64,000 bases of DNA from Sphingobacteriales bacterium (GCA_016699615.1 CP064984.1:620001-684000), one strand, 5' to 3'; shown: positions 44,336 to 53,630, counted from the stretch's first letter. Made by a program: numbers and translations. The notes: generated from the sequence alone by a model not told the origin.

Positions 44336-45139
44336 TCATTTTACCTTTGGTAGTTTTTTATCAAAATTTTTAAACCACTTTAGTAATTTCCCATCTGTTG
44401 CTTTAATAGTATGCCAATCTTGTTCATCAATACTATCCATTTCAGAATTAAACATTAAGTCTGCCATGCTAATTGCTTGTGATGTGTCTACTTCGCCACC
44501 ACCAAAATAGGTATCTATAAGATATTGATGCAATTCTTTAGGTGTTGGGTGATTGTGTATCACATCCATTTTAATTTCTCCAGCACCAATTAAGTTTTCC
44601 ATTTTTGCTAAGAACTCACCACTCATCATGCTATCAAAACCTTGTTCTCTATATGGTTTATTTATATCTAACATTTGTCCTGCTTCTAAGCCTAATATTT
44701 TTGCAGCTTCAATTTGCATCGTTACCAACAAATTTTCTCTTTTAACTGATTGCTTATTCTTGGCTTGTATTTTATCATCTGCACTTTGTGTAGAATGACG
44801 AATATTATTTGATTCTTGTGTATTAATTCTTGAATTTTGATTCGTGTTTCTATTTGGATTGTACCAATAAGATTTTTCTTGCCATGCATAGTTTGGTAGA
44901 CGAACTCTATTTATCTTTTTATGTTGATATAGTACATCCCAATTTATATTAATTCCTTGGCAATATAAAGTTTGCAATATTGTATAAAAATTCTGTACAT
45001 CATCTGATTGGTGCTTTGATGTGTACACATAAATATTATCATTATTGTTTAATATATTTTTTGCTAATGATGATAAAACTGGATTGCTACAACATTCAAC
45101 AAAAATATTATTTCCAAATTGCTGTGCAATTGTCTGCAC
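44336..45139 (-). CDS. PKS3, C-terminal part (end of AT, ACP), after in-frame TAA
   Basis: Read from a GTG at 45139 this gives 267 residues, but it begins in the middle of an acyltransferase domain: TIAQQFGNNIFVECCSNPVL is the usual C-terminal AT motif, and LPNYAWQEKSYWY the post-AT linker. It is in the same frame as 45143-47572, separated only by TAA (45143-45145) and one codon. So the gene is PKS3, 44336-47572. It then has an acyl-carrier domain (about 135-215) with phosphopantetheine serine in GFDSMMS. A tail of about 65 residues without a recognised domain follows (DSIDEQDWHTIKATDG). No thioesterase or reductase release domain is present. Confidence 0.85.
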   Translation of the reverse strand: MQTIAQQFGNNIFVECCSNPVLSSLAKNILNNNDNIYVYTSKHQSDDVQNFYTILQTLYCQGININWDVLYQHKKINRVRLPNYAWQEKSYWYNPNRNTNQNSRINTQESNNIRHSTQSADDKIQAKNKQSVKRENLLVTMQIEAAKILGLEAGQMLDINKPYREQGFDSMMSGEFLAKMENLIGAGEIKMDVIHNHPTPKELHQYLIDTYFGGGEVDTSQAISMADLMFNSEMDSIDEQDWHTIKATDGKLLKWFKNFDKKLPKVK

Positions 45140-45142
45140 ACC

Positions 45143-47572
45143 TTAAATGTATTGCACAGGCACTCGCAACTGCTGTGCTAAGTACAACGCATCTATAGTT
45201 TCTAAAACATTTCCATCAATATTAGAAATAATTGGAATAGTAGGTTTTGAAAATTGTATGTGTTGGATTTTTTCTTGAAATTTTGCCACAATGCTATCCA
45301 TCTGTTTTGAATGAAATGCGTGTGATACTTGCAATGGCACGGCTTTTATATTTTGAGTTTTAAGTCTATCCATAAAAGTTGCGATATTTTCTTTTGTGCC
45401 TGTGATGGTTGTATTATTTTGAGTGTTGTATCCAGCAATTTCAATAATGTTATCTTCATTTATTTGCTCAATTGTGCCTGCATTGCAAAAAACTGCTGCC
45501 ATTGTACCAGCATCATCTTGAATTGATTGCATTAAAGTTGCTCTTTGGTACACGATATTGATTGCATCTTCCAATGAAAAAACATTAGCCACACACATTG
45601 CAACAATTTCACCAATGCTATGTCCAATTAAGATATTTGGTTGTACACCATAATGCATCAAAAATTTAGTCAATGCATATTCTATTGTAAAAATTGCAAT
45701 TTGCGTGTATTGTGTTTCATGAATTTGATGTGCGTTTGTTGCATCTTCCCAAATAATGTTTTTCAAATCATTATTAGATAATTTATTATATACATTATTA
45801 CACAAATCAAATTCTTGTTTAAATACATCAAATGTTTGGTAATATTTTTTGCACATGCCAAAATACTGTGAGCCTTGACCTGCAAATTGAAAACATATAT
45901 TATTTATATTATTACTTGAAAAAAATAATTTTGGGTTTGATTTTTTGTTTATAAAATCTTCTAATGCTTGAATGATTTGCTCTATGTTCTTGGCATTAAT
46001 TGAAAGTTTATAATCAAAAATATTTCTATTATTGAGTGTATAGCAAATTTCTGTAAGTGTGTGTGTAGACCAAATTTCTTTCTCTGTAATGTATTTTTTT
46101 GCTAAGTCTACAAGTGCGTTTTCTGTTTTTGCTGATAGATTAAAAATATATGGTGCATTTATAGCATCAGAAATATTTTTAGCTATTCCATTTTGAAGAA
46201 TTAGATGTGCATTTGTTCCACTATAACCTGATAAATTTATTGATGCAATTTTATTCTGCTTTGTCCAATTTTGGTGTTCTCTTGAGATATTTACATTTAC
46301 ATTTTGCCAATCTACATCTTGATTTAATTCCTGAATATTGATTTGAGCTGGCATAGTTTGATGTTGCATGGCTGTCATTATTTTAAATAACATAGGCATA
46401 CCTGTACAAGCTTCTAAATGTCCGATATTGGCTTTCACAGAACCAACATTTATTTTATCTTTTTTATTTTTAAATGCTTGATGAATTGCCTGAACTTCCA
46501 TAGCATCAGTTGTTTTGTTGCCAATACCATGTGATTCTACATAATCAATATCATCAATTGTTAGATTTGCTTGTTGCAATGCTTCTTGAATTGTAGCAAC
46601 TTGCACACTTGGATTTGGTGCTGTAAAACCATTGCTTGTACCATTGTGTTTGATAACTGATGATTTAATTATCAACTCGATGTTATCTTGGTTATCTATT
46701 GCATCTTGGTTTCTTTTTAGAATAAGAATAGCTGCACCTTCGCCACGAATATATCCATCTGCATTTTCGGCAAATGCTTTTGTAGTTCCTGTTGGTGATA
46801 CAGAACCCATTTTTGTTAGTGCAACAAATATTTCTGGCGTTAATAGTAAATTGGCTGATGCAATAACAGCCATGTCTATTTCTCTATTTTGCAATGCATG
46901 TTGTGCTTGATGAATGGCACTCAACACTGATGAACATGCTGTATCTATTGCAATACTTTGTCCATTAAAATCAAAAGAATAAGAAATTCTACCACATATT
47001 GTTGCAAATGGAATTCCTGTTGCGTCATATATATCAATATCTTCTAAGTTGCCACTTCTTAATCTTGCTTGTGCATAATCACTCAAACCTACTGCAACAA
47101 AAACACCAATATTTTTTCCTTTTAATTTTTGAGTTGCAATACCAGCATTTTCAAATGCTTCGTAAGTTAGTTGTAATAATATTCTTTGAATTGGGTCGAT
47201 AGATTTTGCTTCGCGTGGTGGAATGCCAAAAAAATCTGCATCAAACAATGAAACATTTTTGTTTAAAAAAGTACCATATGGTGAGTTTGTTTTTCCATTA
47301 GCATATACATCAGTAGAAAAAATTTCATCAACATTAAATCTTGTAATTGGTATTTTAGAAACTGCGTCTTTTTTTTCGTATAATAAATTCCATAATTTAT
47401 CTAATGTATCAATGCCATTTGGAAATGCAAAAGCATGACCTATGATTGCAATATCTTCTTTTGTTGGTATGTTATCTACATACTTTTGTGATAAATCATT
47501 TTCGAGTTGTTTGATTTTGATGAGCGACTTTTTGAGAAGCTCTTGCATTTGTTGTATTTGTATTTCGCTCAT
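45143..47572 (-). CDS. PKS3, KS-AT part of a type I polyketide synthase module
   Basis: Third PKS of the cluster, 809 residues up to an in-frame TAA. An N-terminal coiled coil (about 4-32) fits a docking helix. KS domain about 40-460: Cys213 in DTACSSVL, His in VESHGIGN (the usual EAHGTGT is altered) and KANIGHLEA. AT domain from about 560: FQFAGQGSQYFG, GHSIGEIVA with the active serine, and HAFHS, the motif for malonyl-CoA. There is no KR, DH or ER, so this module should give a beta-keto unit. The TAA (45143-45145) falls in the conserved C-terminal AT segment (RVPVQYI, stop, GVQTIAQQF), so it breaks an otherwise normal module. The gene starts 6 bp after the ATPase gene. Confidence 0.88.
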   Translation of the reverse strand: MSEIQIQQMQELLKKSLIKIKQLENDLSQKYVDNIPTKEDIAIIGHAFAFPNGIDTLDKLWNLLYEKKDAVSKIPITRFNVDEIFSTDVYANGKTNSPYGTFLNKNVSLFDADFFGIPPREAKSIDPIQRILLQLTYEAFENAGIATQKLKGKNIGVFVAVGLSDYAQARLRSGNLEDIDIYDATGIPFATICGRISYSFDFNGQSIAIDTACSSVLSAIHQAQHALQNREIDMAVIASANLLLTPEIFVALTKMGSVSPTGTTKAFAENADGYIRGEGAAILILKRNQDAIDNQDNIELIIKSSVIKHNGTSNGFTAPNPSVQVATIQEALQQANLTIDDIDYVESHGIGNKTTDAMEVQAIHQAFKNKKDKINVGSVKANIGHLEACTGMPMLFKIMTAMQHQTMPAQINIQELNQDVDWQNVNVNISREHQNWTKQNKIASINLSGYSGTNAHLILQNGIAKNISDAINAPYIFNLSAKTENALVDLAKKYITEKEIWSTHTLTEICYTLNNRNIFDYKLSINAKNIEQIIQALEDFINKKSNPKLFFSSNNINNICFQFAGQGSQYFGMCKKYYQTFDVFKQEFDLCNNVYNKLSNNDLKNIIWEDATNAHQIHETQYTQIAIFTIEYALTKFLMHYGVQPNILIGHSIGEIVAMCVANVFSLEDAINIVYQRATLMQSIQDDAGTMAAVFCNAGTIEQINEDNIIEIAGYNTQNNTTITGTKENIATFMDRLKTQNIKAVPLQVSHAFHSKQMDSIVAKFQEKIQHIQFSKPTIPIISNIDGNVLETIDALYLAQQLRVPVQYI

Positions 47573-47578
47573 GTTGGG

Positions 47579-49033
47579 TTATATTTTATCGTTCAATTGT
47601 TTCATTAGTTCATCTATAGACAAATTGGAAGTATCGCGTTGTATTTTAAAAGCGACACTAGATTCTATCAATGCTAAAATAGCAGCTGGTATAAATTTTA
47701 TTAATATATCTCCAAAATATTCTTCTTTAAGTATATCAATTGTTGTAACATGTAAAGTTTTAATATTATTTTTGTTGCAAAAATTTAGAATTTTTCTTAA
47801 TTGTTTTGGATCTTCTGCAAATCTATTAGACCATTTTATTTCTAATGCAAAATATGGCTTTTGATAGATTGGGTCAAGTATTACGACATCTACTTCACCT
47901 TCATTCCAACGAGCATAGTATATATTTTTAAGTATATATCTTTGGTGATAATACTGTGCGTATATTGCAGATTCTACAATGTTTCCAAAATTCTTATCTT
48001 CCTTATTAGCACTCATAAATAAGGCACTGCGTAAAGATGTATTAGTTAAATAAACTTTAAAGAAATTTGCCTTTTTAAATTTCTTACTATTTTGATCTAT
48101 TCTATGTACTATATGAATTAAGAAAGCTGCTTCTAGATATTGAAGATATTTTTTTATAGTGTTTTTTGCTACTCCTGAATTTGAAGCAATAGCATCTAAA
48201 GAGAATTCTAATCCTGTATTATACGCGATATAATTAAATAAAACATTTAATTCTTGTATATCCTGAACACCATACAAATTTGGTAAATCTTTTAATAATA
48301 CTTTCTCAATAATATCATTTTTCAGATATCGATTTATGTTTTCTTGCGCAATTTTAGAAATTGATACTTCTGGATAACCTCCAAAATTTATAAAATAAAG
48401 AAATTCTGAATTTAGTTTGTCAATATTTTTTTCTATGTTCTCATTCCAAAAAATAGCTTCTTTAGAATTTTCATACCTTAATACTAAGTATTCATAAAAT
48501 GAAAGAGGTGGTAAAATAAAATCTGTAAATCTTCCAGCACCTGATTCTATGCTTTTTAATTTTAAGGCTGCCGCAGATGAACCAGATACTATAAATTTAA
48601 TATTATGATAAGTATCTACTAATGATTTTAAATGTAATTCCCAATTATTTAGGTATTGAATTTCATCAAAAAAAATATATAGGTCATCGTTTTTATTGAG
48701 CTTATTGATTTCCAAAAAATATATTAGTAAACTTTCTAACGGTATTTTGCTATATGTTGGAGTATCTATAGAGAAATAGCATATTTTATTACTTTCTATT
48801 CCTTCATCAATTAGTTTTTGTATTGTATGATTAATCATCACTGTTTTTCCAACCCTTCGTGGTCCCATTAAAACAACAGCTCTTTTTATTTCCTTTTCTA
48901 TAACTAATGGATAGAAAATATCAAAATATGGTCGTTTACTCATTTTTTTGAAGAAAATTTCAATTGAATTTTCTTGCCACCATGAATTATCTGAATGTAT
49001 TCTATCTATTATCTGTTTTTTATCAATAAACAT
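47579..49033 (-). CDS. AAA_14/DUF4143 ATPase carrying a PKS docking-like tail
   Basis: A 484-residue P-loop ATPase of the AAA_14/DUF4143 family: Walker A GPRRVGKT (about 57-64), Walker B LYIFFDEIQYL, and a C-terminal DUF4143 region with nuclease-like residues (NEGEVDVVILDP, FALEIKW). These ATPases are widespread, strain-variable genes of unclear function and normally have nothing to do with polyketide synthesis. The last residues, SIDELMKQLNDKI, repeat the end of the PKS2 ACP protein (SLDELMKQLNDKL), encoded by a 32-bp perfect direct repeat. The gene sits between PKS2 and PKS3. It looks like an insertion into the cluster that captured the 3' end of PKS2. Whether the tail really docks is unknown. 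Confidence 0.88.
   Translation of the reverse strand: MFIDKKQIIDRIHSDNSWWQENSIEIFFKKMSKRPYFDIFYPLVIEKEIKRAVVLMGPRRVGKTVMINHTIQKLIDEGIESNKICYFSIDTPTYSKIPLESLLIYFLEINKLNKNDDLYIFFDEIQYLNNWELHLKSLVDTYHNIKFIVSGSSAAALKLKSIESGAGRFTDFILPPLSFYEYLVLRYENSKEAIFWNENIEKNIDKLNSEFLYFINFGGYPEVSISKIAQENINRYLKNDIIEKVLLKDLPNLYGVQDIQELNVLFNYIAYNTGLEFSLDAIASNSGVAKNTIKKYLQYLEAAFLIHIVHRIDQNSKKFKKANFFKVYLTNTSLRSALFMSANKEDKNFGNIVESAIYAQYYHQRYILKNIYYARWNEGEVDVVILDPIYQKPYFALEIKWSNRFAEDPKQLRKILNFCNKNNIKTLHVTTIDILKEEYFGDILIKFIPAAILALIESSVAFKIQRDTSNLSIDELMKQLNDKI
47585..47616. repeat. 32-bp direct repeat, ATPase copy
   Basis: Perfect match with 49110-49141, in the same reading frame; encodes DELMKQLNDK at the 3' end of the ATPase gene. 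The distance between copies is 1525 bp, almost exactly the ATPase gene with its upstream gap. Confidence 0.92.
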
Positions 49034-49103
49034 AGTATAAGATTAAATAATTAACTCTAAACAAACAAATATAGTAATATAAAATCAAATTATTATGCTT
49101 ATT

Positions 49104-49484
49104 TTATAATTTATCGTTCAATTGTTTCATTAGTTCATCTAAACTTAGGCTATCTACTTCTGTTTCTATTGTATTTTTTTTAGCTGTTGTTTGCTCTATA
49201 TTTTGATTGTACTGTTCTTTTAAATTTAATTCATCTGAAAGATAATTTGCATATTTTTCTACAGTTGGGTAACTCCACACACTTGAAACATTGAGTGTAA
49301 TATTAAAGTCTGATTGTATTTTATTTTTTAGTTGCAATGCCATCAAAGAATCAACGCCTAATGACTTGAATGTTTCATCTATCTTTAATTTTGTTACAGG
49401 AATTTTAGTAATGGTAGAAATATGATTTTTAATTTTTTGTTGAATCAGTTCTACTGCTGTGTCTAAATTTCTTTGTGTGTACAC
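49104..49484 (-). CDS. PKS2, C-terminal ACP and docking tail, after in-frame TAA
   Basis: 126 residues from a GTG at 49484: an acyl-carrier domain with the phosphopantetheine serine in SLGVDSLMALQLKNKI, helix pattern LNVSSVWSYPTVEKYANYL, and the C-terminal tail SLDELMKQLNDKL, which has the form of a short helical docking motif (LDELxxxLxxxL). Its frame continues without stop upstream (NFIEQKTIQIEDSVEKDVV) to the TAA that ends 49539-53630, so the ACP most likely belongs to the same polypeptide: 49104-53630 is one KS-AT-KR-ACP gene. It could also be expressed as a free ACP if the TAA is real. Confidence 0.85.
   Translation of the reverse strand: MYTQRNLDTAVELIQQKIKNHISTITKIPVTKLKIDETFKSLGVDSLMALQLKNKIQSDFNITLNVSSVWSYPTVEKYANYLSDELNLKEQYNQNIEQTTAKKNTIETEVDSLSLDELMKQLNDKL
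49110..49141. repeat. 32-bp direct repeat, PKS2 copy
   Basis: Encodes DELMKQLNDK in the PKS2 tail and is identical to 47585-47616 in the ATPase gene. The PKS2 copy is in its natural place behind an ACP. Confidence 0.92.
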
Positions 49485-49538
49485 TACATCTTTCTCTACA
49501 CTATCTTCTATTTGTATAGTTTTCTGCTCAATGAAATT

Positions 49539-52500
49539 TTAAAATAAAATGTTTTGTTGTGTATTTTTATAGGTTTCTTTCCATTTATTAAAATCAATCT
49601 TCAAAGGAATAATTTGGTTGAGTTTATTGCTTTCCATCATGTCAAACAATTTTGGCAATTCGTTTTTATAAATTAATCCTAAACCTTGATCTGATAGATT
49701 TTTACCACGTTTATCATCTTGAGCAGCCAATCCAACTTCTGCAATATTTCCCCAATTTACAGCAATTGCATTGCCACCAATATTATTTATATAATTTACA
49801 AAATTATCTATAAAATAATTTGCACCACTGTACACAGCTTGTGCCAGAGTACCCAACACGCTTGCTGCTGACGAAAAGAAAATTAATCTCACTTCATTTT
49901 TATCTGAAAAATATTTTTGTATATTTTTTGCGATATCAAGTTTAGGTTGTAGAATTGATTTTGCTGCATCATTATTTATATCTTGAAAAAGGCCATCGGC
50001 TAAAACTGCTGCTGCATGTACTACAGTTTTGATTGCTGGCATGTTTTTTTCTATTGCAACAATGCTATCATGTACAACTTGACTGTTGGTATAATCTGCT
50101 TTTAGTATTGCTACTTTTGTATTGTTGTGCGTAAATAAATCTAATGCTTCATCCGTTTCTGGCTTAGCTCCGCTCCTACTTACTAATGCAATATTTTTGT
50201 GTCCTTTGTTGCTGTAATCAATTGCCAATTGCAAGCCCAATCCACTTGTGCCACCAACTATTAATATTGTTGCATCTTTGTCTAAATTATTTGCAGAATC
50301 ATTAGATAATGTTGGTACTGAAATAATTTTTGGGACATAGTATGTATGCTCTCTTATTGCAATTTCTGAATATTTATTTTCTGTGTTTAAGCTATTTAAA
50401 ATATTTTCAACATCAATTTTATTGTCAATATCAATATGTTTGAATGTGATAGAATTTTCTTCATTTCTCAATGTTCTAAAAATTCCAGCTAATACACATG
50501 CTTGCTCATTCAATGTCTTTTCGTTGTTAATAATTACAGCATTTGAAGTAAGCAAAATAATATTTGATTGATGTTTATTTTGTGAGGTGTTTTTTATTTG
50601 TTGTTTTAATTTTTCAATTTTAAGATACACATCATCCTTGCTTTCATTATTTTCAAGACAACAGATTATTATATAATCATAAATCTGACTGTCTTCTTTT
50701 TCTGTATCAACTGAATTATTGTTGTTGATTAATGCAGATTTTATATTTTCAAAAACATTAGATGATTTTTGATATTCTAACAGTAATACTTTTTTGTTTT
50801 CTATTTTATTTGAATTAATATCTACAATTTCCCATTTTGTCGTATAGATATAATCTATTGAAATGTCTTCAGATTTAATATTACTTTGGATTGGTTGTTG
50901 CACATTAGGTTGCTCATCAAACCAATATCTTTCTTTTTGCCAAGCATAGTTTGGCAATAAAATAAATTTATTTATATTTTCATAAATATTTTTAAAATCT
51001 ATCTGAATGTTATGTTCATATAAATCTGATAAGTTTTTGTAAAAAGTTTCTACATCATTTTTTTCTTTTGTAAGTGATGCAATTGTTATTGACTTAGAAC
51101 TTGTGGTATCAATATTTTGTTGAATAGCATGTAATAGTGTTTGATGTGGGCTCATTTCTATGCACACACATTGATGTTGTTGCAATATCTGTGTAATGGC
51201 ATCTTTGAAATGGACAGTTTGTCTTAAATTTTGTTTCCAATATTCTGCATTCAAATTGTTGCCATCAATTTTAGTTTTATACACTGAAGAATAAAACTCT
51301 ACATTACTATTTTTTGGTAACACATCTTGTAATACTTCTTTCAGTTGTTCATCAATGCCTTGCATGTGTACACTGTGCGATGCAACATCAACTTTTATCA
51401 ACCTTGCAAATCTATCTTCTTGTTCTAATTCATTTGCTAATTTTTCAATAGTATCTTTATCACCTGACAATACCAAAGAATTATTGCTATTAACTACTGC
51501 AACAGATACTTGTTCATTTATATTTTCTATTCTTTTTAATGCTTCATCGTAAGCTAAATCTGTAGCCAACATTAAACCACGTCCACTTACTTGTTTCATC
51601 AATTTACTTCTATTGCAAATTATTTTTACTGCATCTTCTAAAGAAATAATTCCTGCAATATGTGCTGCTGCAACTTCACCAAGACTATGCCCAATTACTG
51701 CATCTGGAAAAACACCTTTGCTTTGCCATAGCTTTGATAATGCAATGCTAATTGCAACAAGTGTTGGTTGTATAATATCAAGTTGATTGAATTTTTCTTC
51801 GTCATTAGAATTTAATATTTCTATTAAGTCCCAATCAGTTTGTGTTTTTAGAATAGCATTAAATGCATCTATTGATTCTTTAAATACTGCTTCTTTATCC
51901 ATTAGATTTAGTGCCATACCTAGCCATTGTGCGCCTTGCCCAGGAAAAACAAAAACAGTTTTTATATTATCATCAGTATCATATCTAATATTTTTTTCTA
52001 CATCTTTAGTTTCTAAAAAATCACTTATCTGCTGTAATATCTCATCTTTACTTGATGCTACAAAAGTTTTTCTATACTTATAATGTGTTCTTCTGAGCGC
52101 AGCCATCGCACAGATATCTTCTAAATTCACATTAGATGATTGAATAAAATCATCATATTTTTTTACTACTTCTAATAATGCATTTTCGGATTTTGCACTA
52201 ATTGGAAGTATAAATATATCGTTTCTTAATGTTGAATTTCTTTCATCATTATTTTGATGATGTCCAAGAATCACATGTGCATTTGTGCCTGTTACACCAA
52301 AGCTACTTACGCCAACAAATTTATTTTCAGGTTGCCATGTTGTATTTTCTTGAACAACTTTTATTGGAAGACTTTCCCAATCTACAAATTGATTTAATTC
52401 TTCACTATGTAAATTTTTGGGTAGAATTCTTTGATTGATGGAAAGTATATTTTTTATCAAACCAGCCAAGCCTGCAACACTTTCTGTATGACCAATATTT

Positions 52501-53630
52501 GATTTTATTGATGCGATATGCAAAGGATTTGCATTTGTTTTTGTTGAACTAAAGACAGTTGATAATGCTTCTAACTCAATTGGATCACCAATTTTTGTGC
52601 CTGTGCCATGTGCTTCTATGTATTCAATATCTTTTGGATCTAACTGTGCATCTTTGATGGCTGTTTGAATTAATTTTGTTTGTGCTAAAACACTTGGTGC
52701 TGTAAATCCATTGCTTTTGCCATCTTGGTTTACTGCTGTTCCTTTTATTACTGCAAGAATATTATCATTATCATTTATTGCATCGTTTAATCTTTTTAAT
52801 ACAATAATTGCTGCACCTTCTGAACGCACAAATCCATTTGCTTGATTTGAAAAAGGACGACATCTTGAATCTTTTGATAAACCACTAAGTGCTGTAAAAC
52901 ATATTGAAAGTTCTGGTTCTAAAATTAAATTTACTGCACCAGCAATTGCCAAATTACTTTCTCCTTTTCTCAAAGATTGTACAGCCAGATGTGTAGCAAC
53001 TAATGATGATGAACATGCAGTATCTACGGTAACTGATGGCCCTTGAAATCCGAAAGTATATGATATTCTACCTGCATTGGCACATACAGCAGAACCTGTG
53101 TATGAGTATGGATTTACTAAATTATAATCTCCACTTCTAAAATGTTTTTTTTGGTAATCGATGCTAGTGATGCCAATAAATACACCAGTTTCTGAATTAA
53201 CTAATGTTTGTGTATTTAAACCAGCATTTTCAATAGCTTCTTGTGTTAGTTCTAATAAAATTCTTTGTTGTGGATCTAAACTTTCAGTTTCAATTCTTGT
53301 TAAATCAAAAAAAGGTGCGTCAAATAAATCTATATTCTTTAAGTAACCACCTTGTTGTAATACTGATTTTCCAAGGCTTCCATCAGCATCATAAATTTTT
53401 GAGTTATCATATCTTGATGTTGGAATATCTTCTATTGCATCAATATTTTTTAATAATAATTCTGATAATTTTTCTACGCTATCTGCATTGCCTGGGAAAC
53501 GAAATGCCATACCAACAACTGCAATTGGTTCATGTTGTTTGTTTCTTTCCTGTTGCAATTGACTTTTTAAATCTTTTATTGCAGTAAGTGCTTGTTTTAT
53601 CTGTGCTGCGTATTTCTCTTGATCAGTCAT
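49539..53630 (-). CDS. PKS2, KS-AT-KR type I polyketide synthase
   Basis: 1363 residues as read. An N-terminal coiled-coil docking helix (about 4-32, KQALTAIKDLKSQLQQERNK) is followed by KS (about 34-455; Cys206 in DTACSSSL, His in EAHGTGT and KSNIGHTE), AT (about 560-860; VFPGQGAQWLG, GHSLGEVAAAH, and VDVASHS in the specificity region), a structural sub-domain, and KR (about 1130-1320; LIVGGTSGLGLQ for NADPH, SSAAS and YSGAN for the catalytic Ser and Tyr). The frame ends NILF-TAA and continues open into the ACP at 49104-49538. It extends and reduces the beta-keto group to a hydroxyl. Its ATG overlaps the PKS1 stop as TAATG, so translation is coupled. Confidence 0.93.
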   Translation of the reverse strand: MTDQEKYAAQIKQALTAIKDLKSQLQQERNKQHEPIAVVGMAFRFPGNADSVEKLSELLLKNIDAIEDIPTSRYDNSKIYDADGSLGKSVLQQGGYLKNIDLFDAPFFDLTRIETESLDPQQRILLELTQEAIENAGLNTQTLVNSETGVFIGITSIDYQKKHFRSGDYNLVNPYSYTGSAVCANAGRISYTFGFQGPSVTVDTACSSSLVATHLAVQSLRKGESNLAIAGAVNLILEPELSICFTALSGLSKDSRCRPFSNQANGFVRSEGAAIIVLKRLNDAINDNDNILAVIKGTAVNQDGKSNGFTAPSVLAQTKLIQTAIKDAQLDPKDIEYIEAHGTGTKIGDPIELEALSTVFSSTKTNANPLHIASIKSNIGHTESVAGLAGLIKNILSINQRILPKNLHSEELNQFVDWESLPIKVVQENTTWQPENKFVGVSSFGVTGTNAHVILGHHQNNDERNSTLRNDIFILPISAKSENALLEVVKKYDDFIQSSNVNLEDICAMAALRRTHYKYRKTFVASSKDEILQQISDFLETKDVEKNIRYDTDDNIKTVFVFPGQGAQWLGMALNLMDKEAVFKESIDAFNAILKTQTDWDLIEILNSNDEEKFNQLDIIQPTLVAISIALSKLWQSKGVFPDAVIGHSLGEVAAAHIAGIISLEDAVKIICNRSKLMKQVSGRGLMLATDLAYDEALKRIENINEQVSVAVVNSNNSLVLSGDKDTIEKLANELEQEDRFARLIKVDVASHSVHMQGIDEQLKEVLQDVLPKNSNVEFYSSVYKTKIDGNNLNAEYWKQNLRQTVHFKDAITQILQQHQCVCIEMSPHQTLLHAIQQNIDTTSSKSITIASLTKEKNDVETFYKNLSDLYEHNIQIDFKNIYENINKFILLPNYAWQKERYWFDEQPNVQQPIQSNIKSEDISIDYIYTTKWEIVDINSNKIENKKVLLLEYQKSSNVFENIKSALINNNNSVDTEKEDSQIYDYIIICCLENNESKDDVYLKIEKLKQQIKNTSQNKHQSNIILLTSNAVIINNEKTLNEQACVLAGIFRTLRNEENSITFKHIDIDNKIDVENILNSLNTENKYSEIAIREHTYYVPKIISVPTLSNDSANNLDKDATILIVGGTSGLGLQLAIDYSNKGHKNIALVSRSGAKPETDEALDLFTHNNTKVAILKADYTNSQVVHDSIVAIEKNMPAIKTVVHAAAVLADGLFQDINNDAAKSILQPKLDIAKNIQKYFSDKNEVRLIFFSSAASVLGTLAQAVYSGANYFIDNFVNYINNIGGNAIAVNWGNIAEVGLAAQDDKRGKNLSDQGLGLIYKNELPKLFDMMESNKLNQIIPLKIDFNKWKETYKNTQQNILF

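Noticed and set aside
44336..45139. Independent small ACP gene starting at GTG 45139
   Set aside because: It would begin within the conserved end of an AT domain and is in frame with PKS3; better seen as the 3' part of an interrupted gene.
47579..49145. ATPase gene as an insertion sequence or integrative element
   Set aside because: There is no transposase, integrase or terminal inverted repeat; the only flanking repeat is the 32-bp coding repeat. Insertion by recombination is possible but a named mobile element is not supported.
27626..49541. Alternative genetic code or stop-codon readthrough (TGA and TAA as sense)
   Set aside because: Both TGA and TAA would have to be sense, but TAA clearly ends many genes here, several in tight TAATG overlaps, and no recoding signal or selenocysteine machinery is visible. 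Base errors or mutations explain the data better.
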